DNA of 64,000 bases from Aegilops tauschii subsp. strangulata (taxonomy: Eukaryota; Streptophyta; Magnoliopsida; Poales; Poaceae): NCBI RefSeq assembly GCF_002575655.3, contig NC_053039.3, forward strand, positions 240,662,622 to 240,726,621. The letters are read 5' to 3'. The position numbers and the translations under genes were made by a program. This document shows, piece by piece, positions 33,855 through 44,119 of the stretch. Each line of letters opens with the position of its first letter. Within the stretch, counting starts at the first letter, position 1. The notes beneath the pieces were generated by a model. It was not told where the DNA came from. It ran no database searches and saw only the letters and a list, made by a program, of their open reading frames with translations.

Positions 33855-34083
33855 GCAGGAGAAGGCCAACCGGCGACCCCCACGATCGCAGGTAATGATG
33901 ATTTTTCTCTGCATGCAGCAGGGACTCGTCAAGTCGAGCAGTTGCCGAGGCAGCGTGGGGAAGCGGAGACGCCCACGTCCACTCAATCGCCACGCGTCAA
34001 GCGGGGCCGCAGGCTATTGGGGCCCGCGGCGCTCCGCACTTGCCCTTTGGCTTCGCTTCGAAGCAAAGTCCGAGCGCCTTGGG

Positions 34084-34095
34084 CCCGGGGGCTAC
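34084..34095 (+). other. Polypurine tract of D
   Basis: CCCGGGGGCTAC stands directly before the LTR start at 34096, with the same GGGGGCTAC ending as in A and B. Confidence 0.65.
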
Positions 34096-35005
34096 TGTCG
34101 GCGTCCTAGGAATGGGGGTCCCCAGACTTGCCTGCCTGCGGCCCACAGCGTGGCTCCACCAGCAGCCCTGTATGGCCCATCTTCACCAGCAAACACTCAA
34201 GACCCTCGCGAGGGGACAAGCCTCGCGAGGCGGACGATGCAAGACCTCCTGAGGGGCGGCCTCACCAGGCCGGCTCGCGAGGAGCAGAGAGATCAAGGCG
34301 AGGGACACCTCGCGAGGTTTCTATGATGCAAGCCATGATGACTGGAGCTAGGCGGGCACCAGCGCGCAGTGTCCTCGTTTCCTGTTTGGTGCTAAAGATG
34401 CAAGCGCAGGCGAGGAGTCCCGAGGCATCAGGCAAAGGTTTCCATATCGGTGCAACGAGACCAAGACCAGCAGGACGGAGGTCACCGTGGAGCCCAAGAC
34501 GGCGTCACCACCAAAGCCTTTGGCAGGCGAAGACCATCTTTAGTCAGGATAACTTGTACTAGTTGTCTCCCTTCGAATTTGGCCATTGTTGGATCCCTTC
34601 CCGCTCAATATTTGGGGAGAGGACCAGGGCCTCTATAAATAGGACTAGCCACCATAGTAGGAGGCAACCCGAAATGGACCGAGACCAGCTCATCTGGGAT
34701 GGATCATTCAGATCTCCCTCAACCACACAAGCTCACCAAGCACAAGAATACCTCTCATTGGGAGGCTGTTCTTCCCTTGTAACTGTTCATTCTCAGCCCA
34801 AGAGGCAATCCACCACACCACGCTGGAGTAGGGTATTACACCACATCGGTGGCCCGAACCAGTATAAACTCTTGTGTATCCTGTTCTTTGGGTTCGTCGA
34901 GCTAGGCCTTGCGATTGTTGCGATAGCGATCTAGGGAGAGAGAGATCTTCGTGCGCACCCCAGTGTTCGAACCTCAAGGGTTTTGTTGAAACCCAAAATC
35001 CGACA
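34096..35005 (+). repeat. 3' LTR of D
   Basis: This 910-bp LTR runs from TGTCGGCGTCC to AATCCGACA and is homologous to 16895-17712. It keeps two blocks missing from the 5' copy and an intact TATAAATA (34634-34641). Confidence 0.9.
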
Positions 35006-35010
35006 CTATT

Positions 35011-35640
35011 CTCTCTCATCCAACGTATGTTGTCCGTCATAAACATGCAATTTGATCTAAAGAAGATTTCAGTCCGACGTCTTCAAACTTTAATCTCTTT
35101 TTTTGGTGCTTGCCATTCTTCAAACCCTCCGGCTTTCCGTTCAGTTTCTAAGATATTCGTAGGAAATGGCTGACACGTGCCCACGATCTCACAATCGTGA
35201 TCTCGTCCGTTGAATGTGGAATGCCTTGTGCTTTTCAACCATAGATCTCAGAAGAGGTGGATCCGCCTATGGGCTATATATATACCCCTCTAGGCGTCTT
35301 CTTCCTCAGTTCGTCCTCAAACTCCCTCCCGTTCTACTCCCGAGCCCGAGCTCGAAGCAACGTCGTCAACGCACCTCATCGTGCAACTCCGGTGAAGTCT
35401 CGTCGTCGTTGGTCATGCCAGTGCGGTAAATCCTCTCCTCCGCATTGCCGTAGTTGATCCCGGCTGCCAAGTTAGGGTGCTTGGATCTGGAACTAGCCCT
35501 GTCTAGTCCTATGTTCTAGGGTTGTTCTTACTGACGCTATTTCTCCTGATTTATTTTCCTTGCGGTAGATCTTTAGGGTTCTTTAAGTTATGATTGGTAC
35601 GGTTTGTAGTTGTTCCTTGTACTAGTTATCCTGGATCTAG
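35011..35640 (+). promoter_or_regulatory. Promoter-like segment of C (TATA and CT-rich leader)
   Basis: This part of C, contiguous with 16894 before D inserted, contains CTATATATATACC (about 35274-35286). A pyrimidine-rich leader follows (CTTCTTCCTCAGTTC..., CCTCCCGTTCTACTCC) and then short ATGs. Upstream is ACACGTG (G-box-like, about 35173) and GTGGATCCGCC. This resembles a host gene promoter and 5' UTR more than retrotransposon internal sequence. No long ORF starts here; S2 interrupts the sequence about 350 bp further on. Confidence 0.4.
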
Positions 35641-36215
35641 GGTTCATGTGTATTTCTCTCGAGAGCCATTTGAAATATCCCTTTTCGATGAACTTGATGA
35701 TTGCTATGCTTGTGGCTATGATGCCAATATGAATTATGCTTATGGAGATGAACTTGCTATAGTTCCTTATGTTAAGAATGAAATTGTTGCTATTGCACCC
35801 AAACATGATAGTCTATTATCTTTTTGAATTCTCCCAGCTACACTATATCGGAGAAGTTTGCACTTATTAAGGATTACATTGATGGGTTGCCTTTCACCGT
35901 TGCACATGATGATTTTGATGAATATAATATGCATGTGCTTGTTGCTCCTACTTGCAATTATTATGAGAGAGGAACTACATCTGCGCCTCTATGTTCCAAC
36001 ACGATAAAATTGCAAGAAATTGCGTATGCTATGTATTGGACTTTACTTGATGTGCATGAATTATTCTTTTATGACATTGCCGATGCATAGTAAGAGAGTT
36101 AGACTTCGTCATTGCATGGTATATGTTGCTTTGTGCTCACTACTAAATGCCAAATCATTGTTAATTAAAATTGGCTTTGATATACCTTGGGATCCGGGTG
36201 GATCCATCACTTGAG
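35641..36215 (+). pseudogene. Coding remnant in the 3' internal region of S2
   Basis: The frames give SREPFEISLFDELDDCYACG, YGDELAIVPYVKNEIVAIAP, KFALIKDYIDGLPFTVAHDD and CNYYERGTTSAPLC. This conserved but poorly characterised segment is found in Sabrina/WHAM-type elements. It is broken by frameshifts at about 35825 and 36090. No catalytic motif is visible. Confidence 0.6.
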
Positions 36216-38310
36216 CACTTTATGCCTAGCTTAATGGCTTTAAAGAAACCGCTGCCAGGGAGACAACCCGAAAGTTTTAGGAAGTCATTTTATTCTGTTG
36301 AGTGCTTTTTAAAAGTTCAAAAACAAAAAAATATAGAGGGGAACTTAAAACTTCACAAAAAGAAAAGTGAAAGTGAGAAGGACGAGCACCGTGGAAGTGG
36401 GAGCATGCCTTGAACTTTGTTCATGCCCATGCAAACTTTGTGAATCTCGATTATAGAAACTTTTCAACAAAAGTAATTATCCCCTTGTAAAAATCCATTG
36501 TATTATAAAAATAATGTGCCAATATTTGCCTTTAGGATGATTAGATTGCTTGTTGGTATGTGCGGTGTAAAAACAGAAACTTTGGTTGTAGTGTGTGAAT
36601 TTACATTTTTTTTACTGGAACGTCGAAAGTTTCTGAAATTTTTACAAGGTATGAATATGATATGGATCACTGAATATGATATGTTTGATTCCTTGCAATA
36701 GTTTTGCGATATAGAGATGATAATATCTGGCAGGTACTAGTAAACGGTTGTGGTTAGTAAGAATATTGGTGTTAAGGTTTGTGATTCCCGAAGCATGCAC
36801 GTATAGTCTCTCGTTATGCTATGAAGTTGGAGCATGATTTATTATTGATTTTCTTCCTTATGAGTGGCGGTCGGGGACGAGCGATGGTCTTTTCCTACCA
36901 ATCTATCCCCCTAGGGGCATGCGTAGTAGTACTTTGCTTAGAGGGCTAATAAACTTTTGCAATAAGTATATCAGTTCTTTATGACTAATGTGAGTCCATG
37001 GATTATACGCACTCTTACCTTTCTGCAATTTTCTAGCCTCTTCGGTATCGTGCATTTCCCTTCCTCACCTTGAGAGCCAGTGCGAACTTCACTGGTGCAT
37101 CCAAACCCCGTGATAGGATATGCTCTATCACCCATAAGCCTTATTATAACTTCCTCAAAGCAACCACGATACCTACCTATTATGGCCTTTCCATAGCCAT
37201 TCCGAGATATACTGCCATGCAACTTCCACCGCTTCCTTTTGATGACTTTAGAATTCATTGTCATATTGCTTTGCATGATCATATAGCTGACATAGTATTT
37301 GTGGCTCAGTCACTGTTCATCATTTTTATGCATGTTACGCTATATCATTGTACATCCTGGTACACTGCCAGAGGCATCCATATAGAGTCGTACTTTGTTC
37401 TAGATATTGAATTTTAATATTGAGTTGTAAGTAAATAGAAGTATGATGATAATCATTATTCATCATTAGAGCATGTCCCAGTGCGGAAAGGATGATGGAG
37501 ACTATGATTCCCCCACAAGTCGGGATGAGACTCCAGACAAAAAAGAACAAAAAAAGAAAGAAAAAAGGGGAAAAAGGAAAAAGAAGAAAGAAGAAGAAGA
37601 AGAAGAAGAAGAAGAGATAAGGAGAAAAGGGGCATGCTAATTCCACACTTGTGCTTCAAAGTAGCACCATGTTTTTCATATAGAGAGTCTCCTATGATGT
37701 CACTTTCATATACTAGTGGGAATTTTTCATTATAGAGTTAGATGCACACCCACTTCATTTTCATGTTGAGCTTGCATACACTTATAGCTCTTAGTGCATT
37801 CGTTGCATGGCAATCCCTGCCCCTCACATTGATATCAATTGATGGGCATCTCCATAGCCCGTTGGTTAGCCGCATCGATGTGAGACTTTCTTAATTTTTT
37901 GTCTTTTCTATGTTTACCCCTATTCATCATACTCTATTCCACCCATAGTGCTATATCCATGGCTTGCACTCGTGTATTGAGTGGGGGTTGAAAAAGCTTA
38001 AGTGCGCTAAAAAGTATGAACCAATGGCTCAGCTTGTCACCGGGGTTGTTCATGATAAATACTTTGTGTTAAGAAGACAGAGCGTCACAAGACTATGATT
38101 TTTTAGGGATAGCTTCCTTTAGCATTAATATTTTGAAAGACACGATTATTTGTTGGGATGCCTGAGTATTGATGTATTTATGCCAAATCATAGAATATTG
38201 CTTTGAATCACTCGTGTCTTAATATTCATGCCATGATTAGACATGTGATCAAGATTATGCTAGGTAGCATTCCACATCAAAAATTATCTTTTTATCATTT
38301 ACCTACTTGA
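36216..38310 (+). other. Non-coding 3' internal region of S2
   Basis: This AT-rich sequence has no supported frame. It includes an A/G-rich low-complexity run at 37538-37630 with an (AAG)n core. The end, up to the PPT, is typical of the family. Confidence 0.6.
37538..37630 (+). repeat. Purine low-complexity tract with (GAA)n
   Basis: Runs of A and G end in about ten GAA/AAG repeats. The Leu/Ser/Phe-rich frames on the opposite strand are a by-product. Confidence 0.85.
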
Positions 38311-38317
38311 GGACGAG

Positions 38318-38339
38318 CAGGAATTAAGCTTGGGGATGC
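38318..38339 (+). other. Polypurine tract region of S2
   Basis: GCAGGAATTAAGCTTGGGGA lies directly before TGATACGTC at 38340, the standard junction for this group. Confidence 0.75.
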
Positions 38340-41300
38340 TGATACGTCTCCGTCGTATCTATAATTTTTTATTGTTCCATACCAATATTATACAACTTTT
38401 ACATACTTTTCACAACAATTTATATGATTTATTGGACTAACCTATTGATCAGTGCCTAGTGCCATTTCCTGTTTGTTGCATGCTTTATGCTTCGCAGAAT
38501 ATCCATATCAAACAAAGTCCAAATGCGATAAAAGTTTACGGAGAATTATTTTGGAATATTTGTGATTTTTTGGAGGTGGAATCAACGCAAACGGGGGCCC
38601 ACAGTCACCACGAGATACCAGGGTGCGCCCTAGGGCCTAGGCGCGTGGTGGTGGGTTGTGGTTGGATCTCTACTTCGGGTGCAAGGAAGCTTATGTCCAG
38701 AAGAAAATTGTGTTAAAATCTCAGCGCAATAGGAGTTACGGATCTCCGGGAATATAAGAAACGGTTTTCGGCCAGAAAACAGGAGCTCGAAACAGAAGAG
38801 AACTGAGAGGGAGATCCAATCTCGGAGGGGCTGCTGCCCCTCCGCCGCCATGGAGGCCATGGACTGGAGGGGGAACTCTCCTCCCATCTAGGGGGAGGCC
38901 AAGGAAGAAGAAGGAGGGGGGCTCTCTCCCGCTCTCTCCCGGTGGTGCCGGAGCACCGCCGGGGCAATCATCGTGATGGCGATCTACACCAACAACTTCG
39001 CCTCCGTCAACACCAACTCTCTACCCCTCTACGTAGTGGTATGATGCCTCTTTCCCCGCTATAATCTCTACTTAAACATGGTGCTCAACACTATATATTA
39101 TCTCCCAATGATATGTGGTTATCCTATGATGTTTGAGTAGATCCGTTTTGTCCTATGGGTTGATAGATGATCGTGATTGGTTGGAGTTGTAATTTTTTTG
39201 GTGTTGTCCTATGGTGCCCTCCATGTCGCGCAAATGTCAGGGATCAGCGTTGTAGGGTGTTGCAATACGTTCATGGTTCGCTTATGGTGGGTGGCGTGAG
39301 TGACAGAAGCACAGACCCGAGTAAGGGGGTCATTGCGTATGGGATAAAGATGTAACGCCCCAAGACCGACGCTTCAGAAGACTTCCATATTTTCGTGGTC
39401 ACCGTGTGTTTCTTTTGTGCTTGCTCTTTTATTTTTCATTGCATCATGTCATCATGCCATCATGTCATTAATTTTAAAAAAAACTCAACTAAGTAAATTG
39501 CATGGATCTTCGATCCATTTAAATCGAGGGAAATGCACATGGTGATTTCTCTTTATAACATATATCCTCCCAATATTATTAGGGAGCTATATTAAAAATA
39601 TTCCATTAATTGGAGTTCACCTTAACACACGTGCAAAATTAATCCTATGCCTTTTCTGCTTTGAGTCGATCTCTATAACCTTGCCAATAATTCTTTTCCC
39701 ATTTATCGAGGCTCTTCCTAAATTCCCAACATTTTTGGACTCCTCAATACCTTGAACTCTTTCAAACCATTTGAATTAAATTCAAATGAGTTTGAATTTA
39801 AATCTTTTAATCATGGGCTTTTCTATTTTCTCGGAACAAGCACATTGTAGTGAGTCCGGAAAAATAATCCCCATGTCCAACTTCTTTCCCTAACCCTCTC
39901 TTTCTTTTCTTCTCTCTAATTTCTTTTCTACTAAAAGAAATATGAGGGGAGAGAGAGAGCGCAGCCTTGCAGCCCAGCCGGCCTCTTGGGCCTAACCAAC
40001 CCGCGCCGGCCCACCTAACCCTCCTAACCCCAGCGAACATCTCGATCTCTCCCTCTCGTTCCCTCGGGCCGCCGCCACACACACGCACGCATCAAGCCAG
40101 AGCCCCGGCTCGATCCCCTTTTCCCCTCCACTCGTCTCCCTCCTCGCGCCAAGGAGAGGAGCTCCCTTGTCCCCACCGTCCTCCAGCTCGTCGCTGCCGG
40201 GCGCCTCCTTCTCCTTCCCATAGCTCCTCCGCCGTGGCTGCACCTTCACCACCACACGCGCGTCGCTGCCCGCGCCACGACCAAGCTGGCCTCCTGCTCA
40301 GACGTGGTTGCGCTGCAGCGCGTCCTCCGTTGCCGGCGTGAAGCCTCGCCTGAGACCGCCCTGCTTTGCCTCTGCTGCCGGCGGCCTCGACCTCGAAGAC
40401 CCCGTGGACGCCTCTGCTCCATCGCCTCCTTGCTGCTGCCCGAGCCCCAAGTCCGTCGGCCTGCCTCCGCTGTGGACTGGCAGGAACGGGACCCCGGCGA
40501 CCTCCCGCTGGCCTCCTCTATGCGCCAAGTCCCTCGTCCGCTGCTGCTCTACTCCGCTCCGCCGCCATTGCTCCGTCCAGCAAGCGCGCCGCCGCTGCCC
40601 TCCTCTGCTCCGCCTCCGTTGCGCCAAGGCACCCCGGCCACCCCTTCCTCTGCCGCCGTGTCGTCGTACTGGCCGTCGAGCCATCTCCTCCGTCCAGCCC
40701 CGTCGCCCCGCTGCCGCGCCGTGTTCTTCACCTCTCCTGCGTCGCCTCCGTGCCTGCTTGCTGCAGCTGCCACGCCCTGCCTCTTGGTGTTCTGCACCAT
40801 CATCACGTCGCGGCCGATGTTGTTGTTTCACTGTCGGGCACGAGTTGCCTTGCTGTTGCTGCACAAACCAGAGGCTTTGTCTTGCTTCGTCTTGGATCGG
40901 ACAGTACGAGACGCCAAGTACCGCACCGGACGCCAAGTACCGCTACGAACGACACTGGATGTAAACGAACGTGTACAACTTTCATCCCGTGCATGTCTCC
41001 ATGTACCACGACATTGACGGCCCTACAAGTTCAACTACGGTTGCCGCGTACGACTACCGTCGACCCTCGAAGACTCCGTGGACGTCAAGTTCCTCGCCGT
41101 GACCCCGAACATCTACGGAATGTGTACGACTACGAAACATGTACCACTACTTCCACTACCGTCGCGAGAACGACTACTTCCCCTACGACACGTGAACAAC
41201 TACTTCCACTTCGAACGCGTTCCGCCCCGAATGCACGCTTCGAAGGTATAACCCCGAGACGGCGCCCGTGAACGAATGTGCATGTGTTGTATGAGATGCC

Positions 41301-44119
41301 CGCGTTTGCACCATGTTCGAAATTGTCGCTTGCATATTCCTCCTCGTTGCCATGCCATCGTCCCATGGGAACCCGGTTGCCGGGATCACCCCGCCATCCT
41401 TGCATGACACGCTCATGCCCACTTCTTTGGCACCGGTACCTCCGTGAGCTACCGGAACCGATATGTTGCCGTGGCATCATTTTCGGATTCGTTGCCGTGG
41501 CACCCCTTTCTTCCACCATGGTGACAAATGCTTCTTAACATGCTCATGTCAACATTTTCATAAAAATTGCTTAAAACTTGCATATGTCATTCGCATCATG
41601 ATAACAACATTTAAATGCCTACAATTGATGTTTGCATTAAAATTGCTAAATGACATGGGGATTTTTCCGGAATTGTTGTTCGTTGTTCCAGCCTCATTTA
41701 AACTTGGCTAAATAGTTAGTTTACTCATGCTTCACCTCTTGCCATGTTAATCAACATGTAATATTGTTGGGTACATAACCGGGAGAACTAAACAATTGAT
41801 GTGGTGTTTCGTCAATATGCAACTCGTTGCATATTGAGCTCCACTTAATTTGTAGTATTGTTTGTTGCATTTTCCCATGCCATGCCTCTTTAAGCCGGAC
41901 ATGCATCATACTTGTTTGTGCATCATGCCATGTGTATGTGGTGGTTGTTTACTATGTTGTTTGTTTCTTTCCGGGTTGCTTCTCTCGTTAGCTTCGGTTT
42001 CGTTCCGGAGTTGTGAGGATTCGTTCGACTACGTCCGGTTGTCTACTTCGTGGACTCGTTCTTCTTCCTTGCGGGATCTCAGGCAAGATGACCATACCCT
42101 CGAAATCACTTCTATCTTTGCTTGCTAGTTGTTCGCTCTATTGCTATGCCGCGTTACCTATTCACTTGCTCTTCAAGCCTCCCAAATTGCCATGAACCTC
42201 TAACCTTTGTCACCTTCCTAGCAAACCGTTGTTTGGCTATGTTACCGCTTTTGCTCAGCCCCTCTTATAGCGTTGCTAGTTGCAGGTGAAGATGAAGATT
42301 GCTCCATGTTGGATTATGTTTATGTTGGGATATCACAATATCTCTTATATTATTAATGAGGGTGGAAGGCTCGGCCTTATGCCTGGTGTTTTGTTCCACT
42401 CTTGCCGCCCTAGTTCCGTCATACCGGTGTTATGTTCCTTGATTTTGCGTTCCTAACGCGGTTGGGTGATTTATGGGACCCCCTTGACAGTTCGCTTTGA
42501 ATAAAACTCTTCCAGCAAGGCCCAACCTTGGTTTTACATTTGCCTTACCTAGCCGTTTTCCCTTGGGAGTCGCGCATCCCGAGGGTCATCTTATTTTACC
42601 CCCCGGGCCAGTGCTCCTCGGAGTGTTGGTCCAAACTAGAGCCCTTTGCAGCGCCACCTCGGGGAAACTTGAGGTCTGGTTTTAGTTGTACGGACTGCTC
42701 ATCCGGTGTGCCCTGAGAACGAGATATGTGCAGCTCCTATCGGGATTTGTCAGCACATTCGGGCGGCTTTGCTGGACTTGTTTTACCATTGTCGAAATGT
42801 CTTGTAACCGGGATTCCGAGACTGATCGGGTCTTCCCGGGAGAAGGAATATCCTTCGTTAACCGTGAGAGCTTATAATGGGCTAAGTTGGGACACCCCTG
42901 CAGGGTATTATCTTTCGAAAGCCATGCCCGCGGTTATGTGGCAGATGGGAATTTGTTAATATCCGGTTGTAGAGAACTTGACACTCAACTTAATTAAAAC
43001 GCATCAACCACGTGTGTAGCCGTGATGGTCTCTTCTCGGCGGAGTCCGGGAAGTGAACACGGTTCCTGGGTTATGTTTGACGTAAGTAGGAGTTCAGGAT
43101 CATTTCTTGATCATTGCTAGCTTCACGACCGTTCCGTTGCTTCTCTCCTCGCTCTTATTTGCGTATGTTAGCCACCATATATGCTTAGTGCTTGCTGCAG
43201 CTCCACCTCATTACCTCATCTTTCCTATAAGCTTAAATAGTCTTGATCTCGCGGGTGTGAGATTGCTGAGTCCTCGTGACTCACAGATACTTCCAAAACA
43301 GTTGCAGGTACCGATGATACCAGTGCAGGTGACACAACTGAGCTTAAGTGGGAGCTCAATGAAGCTCTTGTTCGTTGTGTTGTTTTCGTTTCCTGTTGAT
43401 CAGTAGTTGTGCCCAGTTGGGACGATCAGGGATCTAGCAGTTGGGTTGTCTTCTTTTATTTTGGTTTCGTAGTCGGACCTATGTGTGTACTCTGATTGAT
43501 GTATGATTTATTTATGTATTGTGTGAAGTGGCGATTGTAAGCCAACTCTTTATCCCATTCTTGTTCATTACATGGGATTGTATGAAGATGACCCTTCTTG
43601 CGACAAAACCACAATGCGGTTATGCCTCTAAGTCGTGCCTCGACACATGGGAGATATAGCCGCATCGTGGGCGTTACAAAAGAGGACTTGATACTTAATG
43701 CTATGGTTGGGTTTTACCTTAATGATCTTTGGTAGTTGCGGATGCTTGCTTGAGTTCCAATCATAAGTGCATATGATCCAAGTAGAGAAAGTATGCTAGC
43801 TCATGCCTCTCCCTCATATAAAATTGCAACAATGATTACCGGTTTAGTTATCGATCACCTAGGGACAAATGACTTTCTTGTGTGACAAAAGCTATCTACT
43901 TTTATTGTCTTGCAATTTTACTCGTAGTTTTATTCTCGCAAAGTACTTCTAGATTTATTATTGTTCTAGGTAAAGCAAACATTAAGTGTGCGTAGAGTTG
44001 TATCGGTGGTCGATAGAACTTGAGGGAATATGTGTTCTACCTTTAGCTCCTTGTTGGGTACGACACTCTTATTAATCGAAAAAAGGCTACAAACGATACC
44101 CTATACTTGTGGGTTATCA
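38340..44119 (+). repeat. 3' LTR of S2, interrupted by F
   Basis: The LTR parts are 38340-39350 and 43684-44119, about 1447 bp when joined without F and one target copy. It starts TGATACGTCTCCG and ends CTTGTGGGTTATCA. Confidence 0.85.
39351..43678 (+). mobile_element. Element F, probable solo LTR of a long-LTR Gypsy family (TSD AAAGA)
   Basis: This 4328-bp unit begins TGTAACGCCCC and ends GGGCGTTACA, so its ends form a short inverted repeat. It is flanked by AAAGA at 39346-39350 and 43679-43683. No PBS, PPT or retroelement protein is evident inside. The first third is AT-rich, and the middle (39960-40900) is C-rich with gene-like 5' UTR texture. These features suit one long LTR. A non-autonomous LARD is the alternative. 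The long plus-strand frames at 40304-41271 are Pro/Ser/Arg-rich products of the C-rich sequence. Confidence 0.75.

Larger units (their letters stand above)
16895..35005 (+). mobile_element. Gypsy LTR retrotransposon D (non-autonomous), TSD CTATT
   Basis: Element D has a 5' LTR (16895-17712), PBS, gag, protease, an RT remnant, a repeat-rich 3' region, an antisense B3-like ORF, a PPT and a 3' LTR (34096-35005). The 5-bp target duplication CTATT stands at 16890-16894 and 35006-35010, so both ends are original. The chromovirus E is inserted in gag. Integrase and most of RT are absent. Confidence 0.9.
35641..44119 (+). mobile_element. Gypsy element S2 (Sabrina/WHAM-like), 5'-truncated, with interrupted 3' LTR
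   Basis: A plus-strand 3' part: coding remnant (35641-36215), long 3' internal region (36216-38339) ending in the PPT GCAGGAATTAAGCTTGGGG, and 3' LTR from 38340 (TGATACGTCTCCG) to 44119 (GTGGGTTATCA). The LTR is split by F. S2 inserted in C; C resumes at 44120. The 5' LTR, gag and pol of S2 are missing, so the left boundary (about 35600-35660) is approximate. Confidence 0.8.

Noticed and set aside
37335..37659. Minus-strand frames with Leu/Ser/Phe runs
   Set aside because: They translate the (GAA)n low-complexity tract of S2; no membrane protein is implied.
40304..41271. Long plus-strand frames in F (237, 218 and 301 codons)
   Set aside because: Three overlapping frames all open in C-rich sequence, with Pro/Ser/Arg composition and no domain; this is a composition effect.
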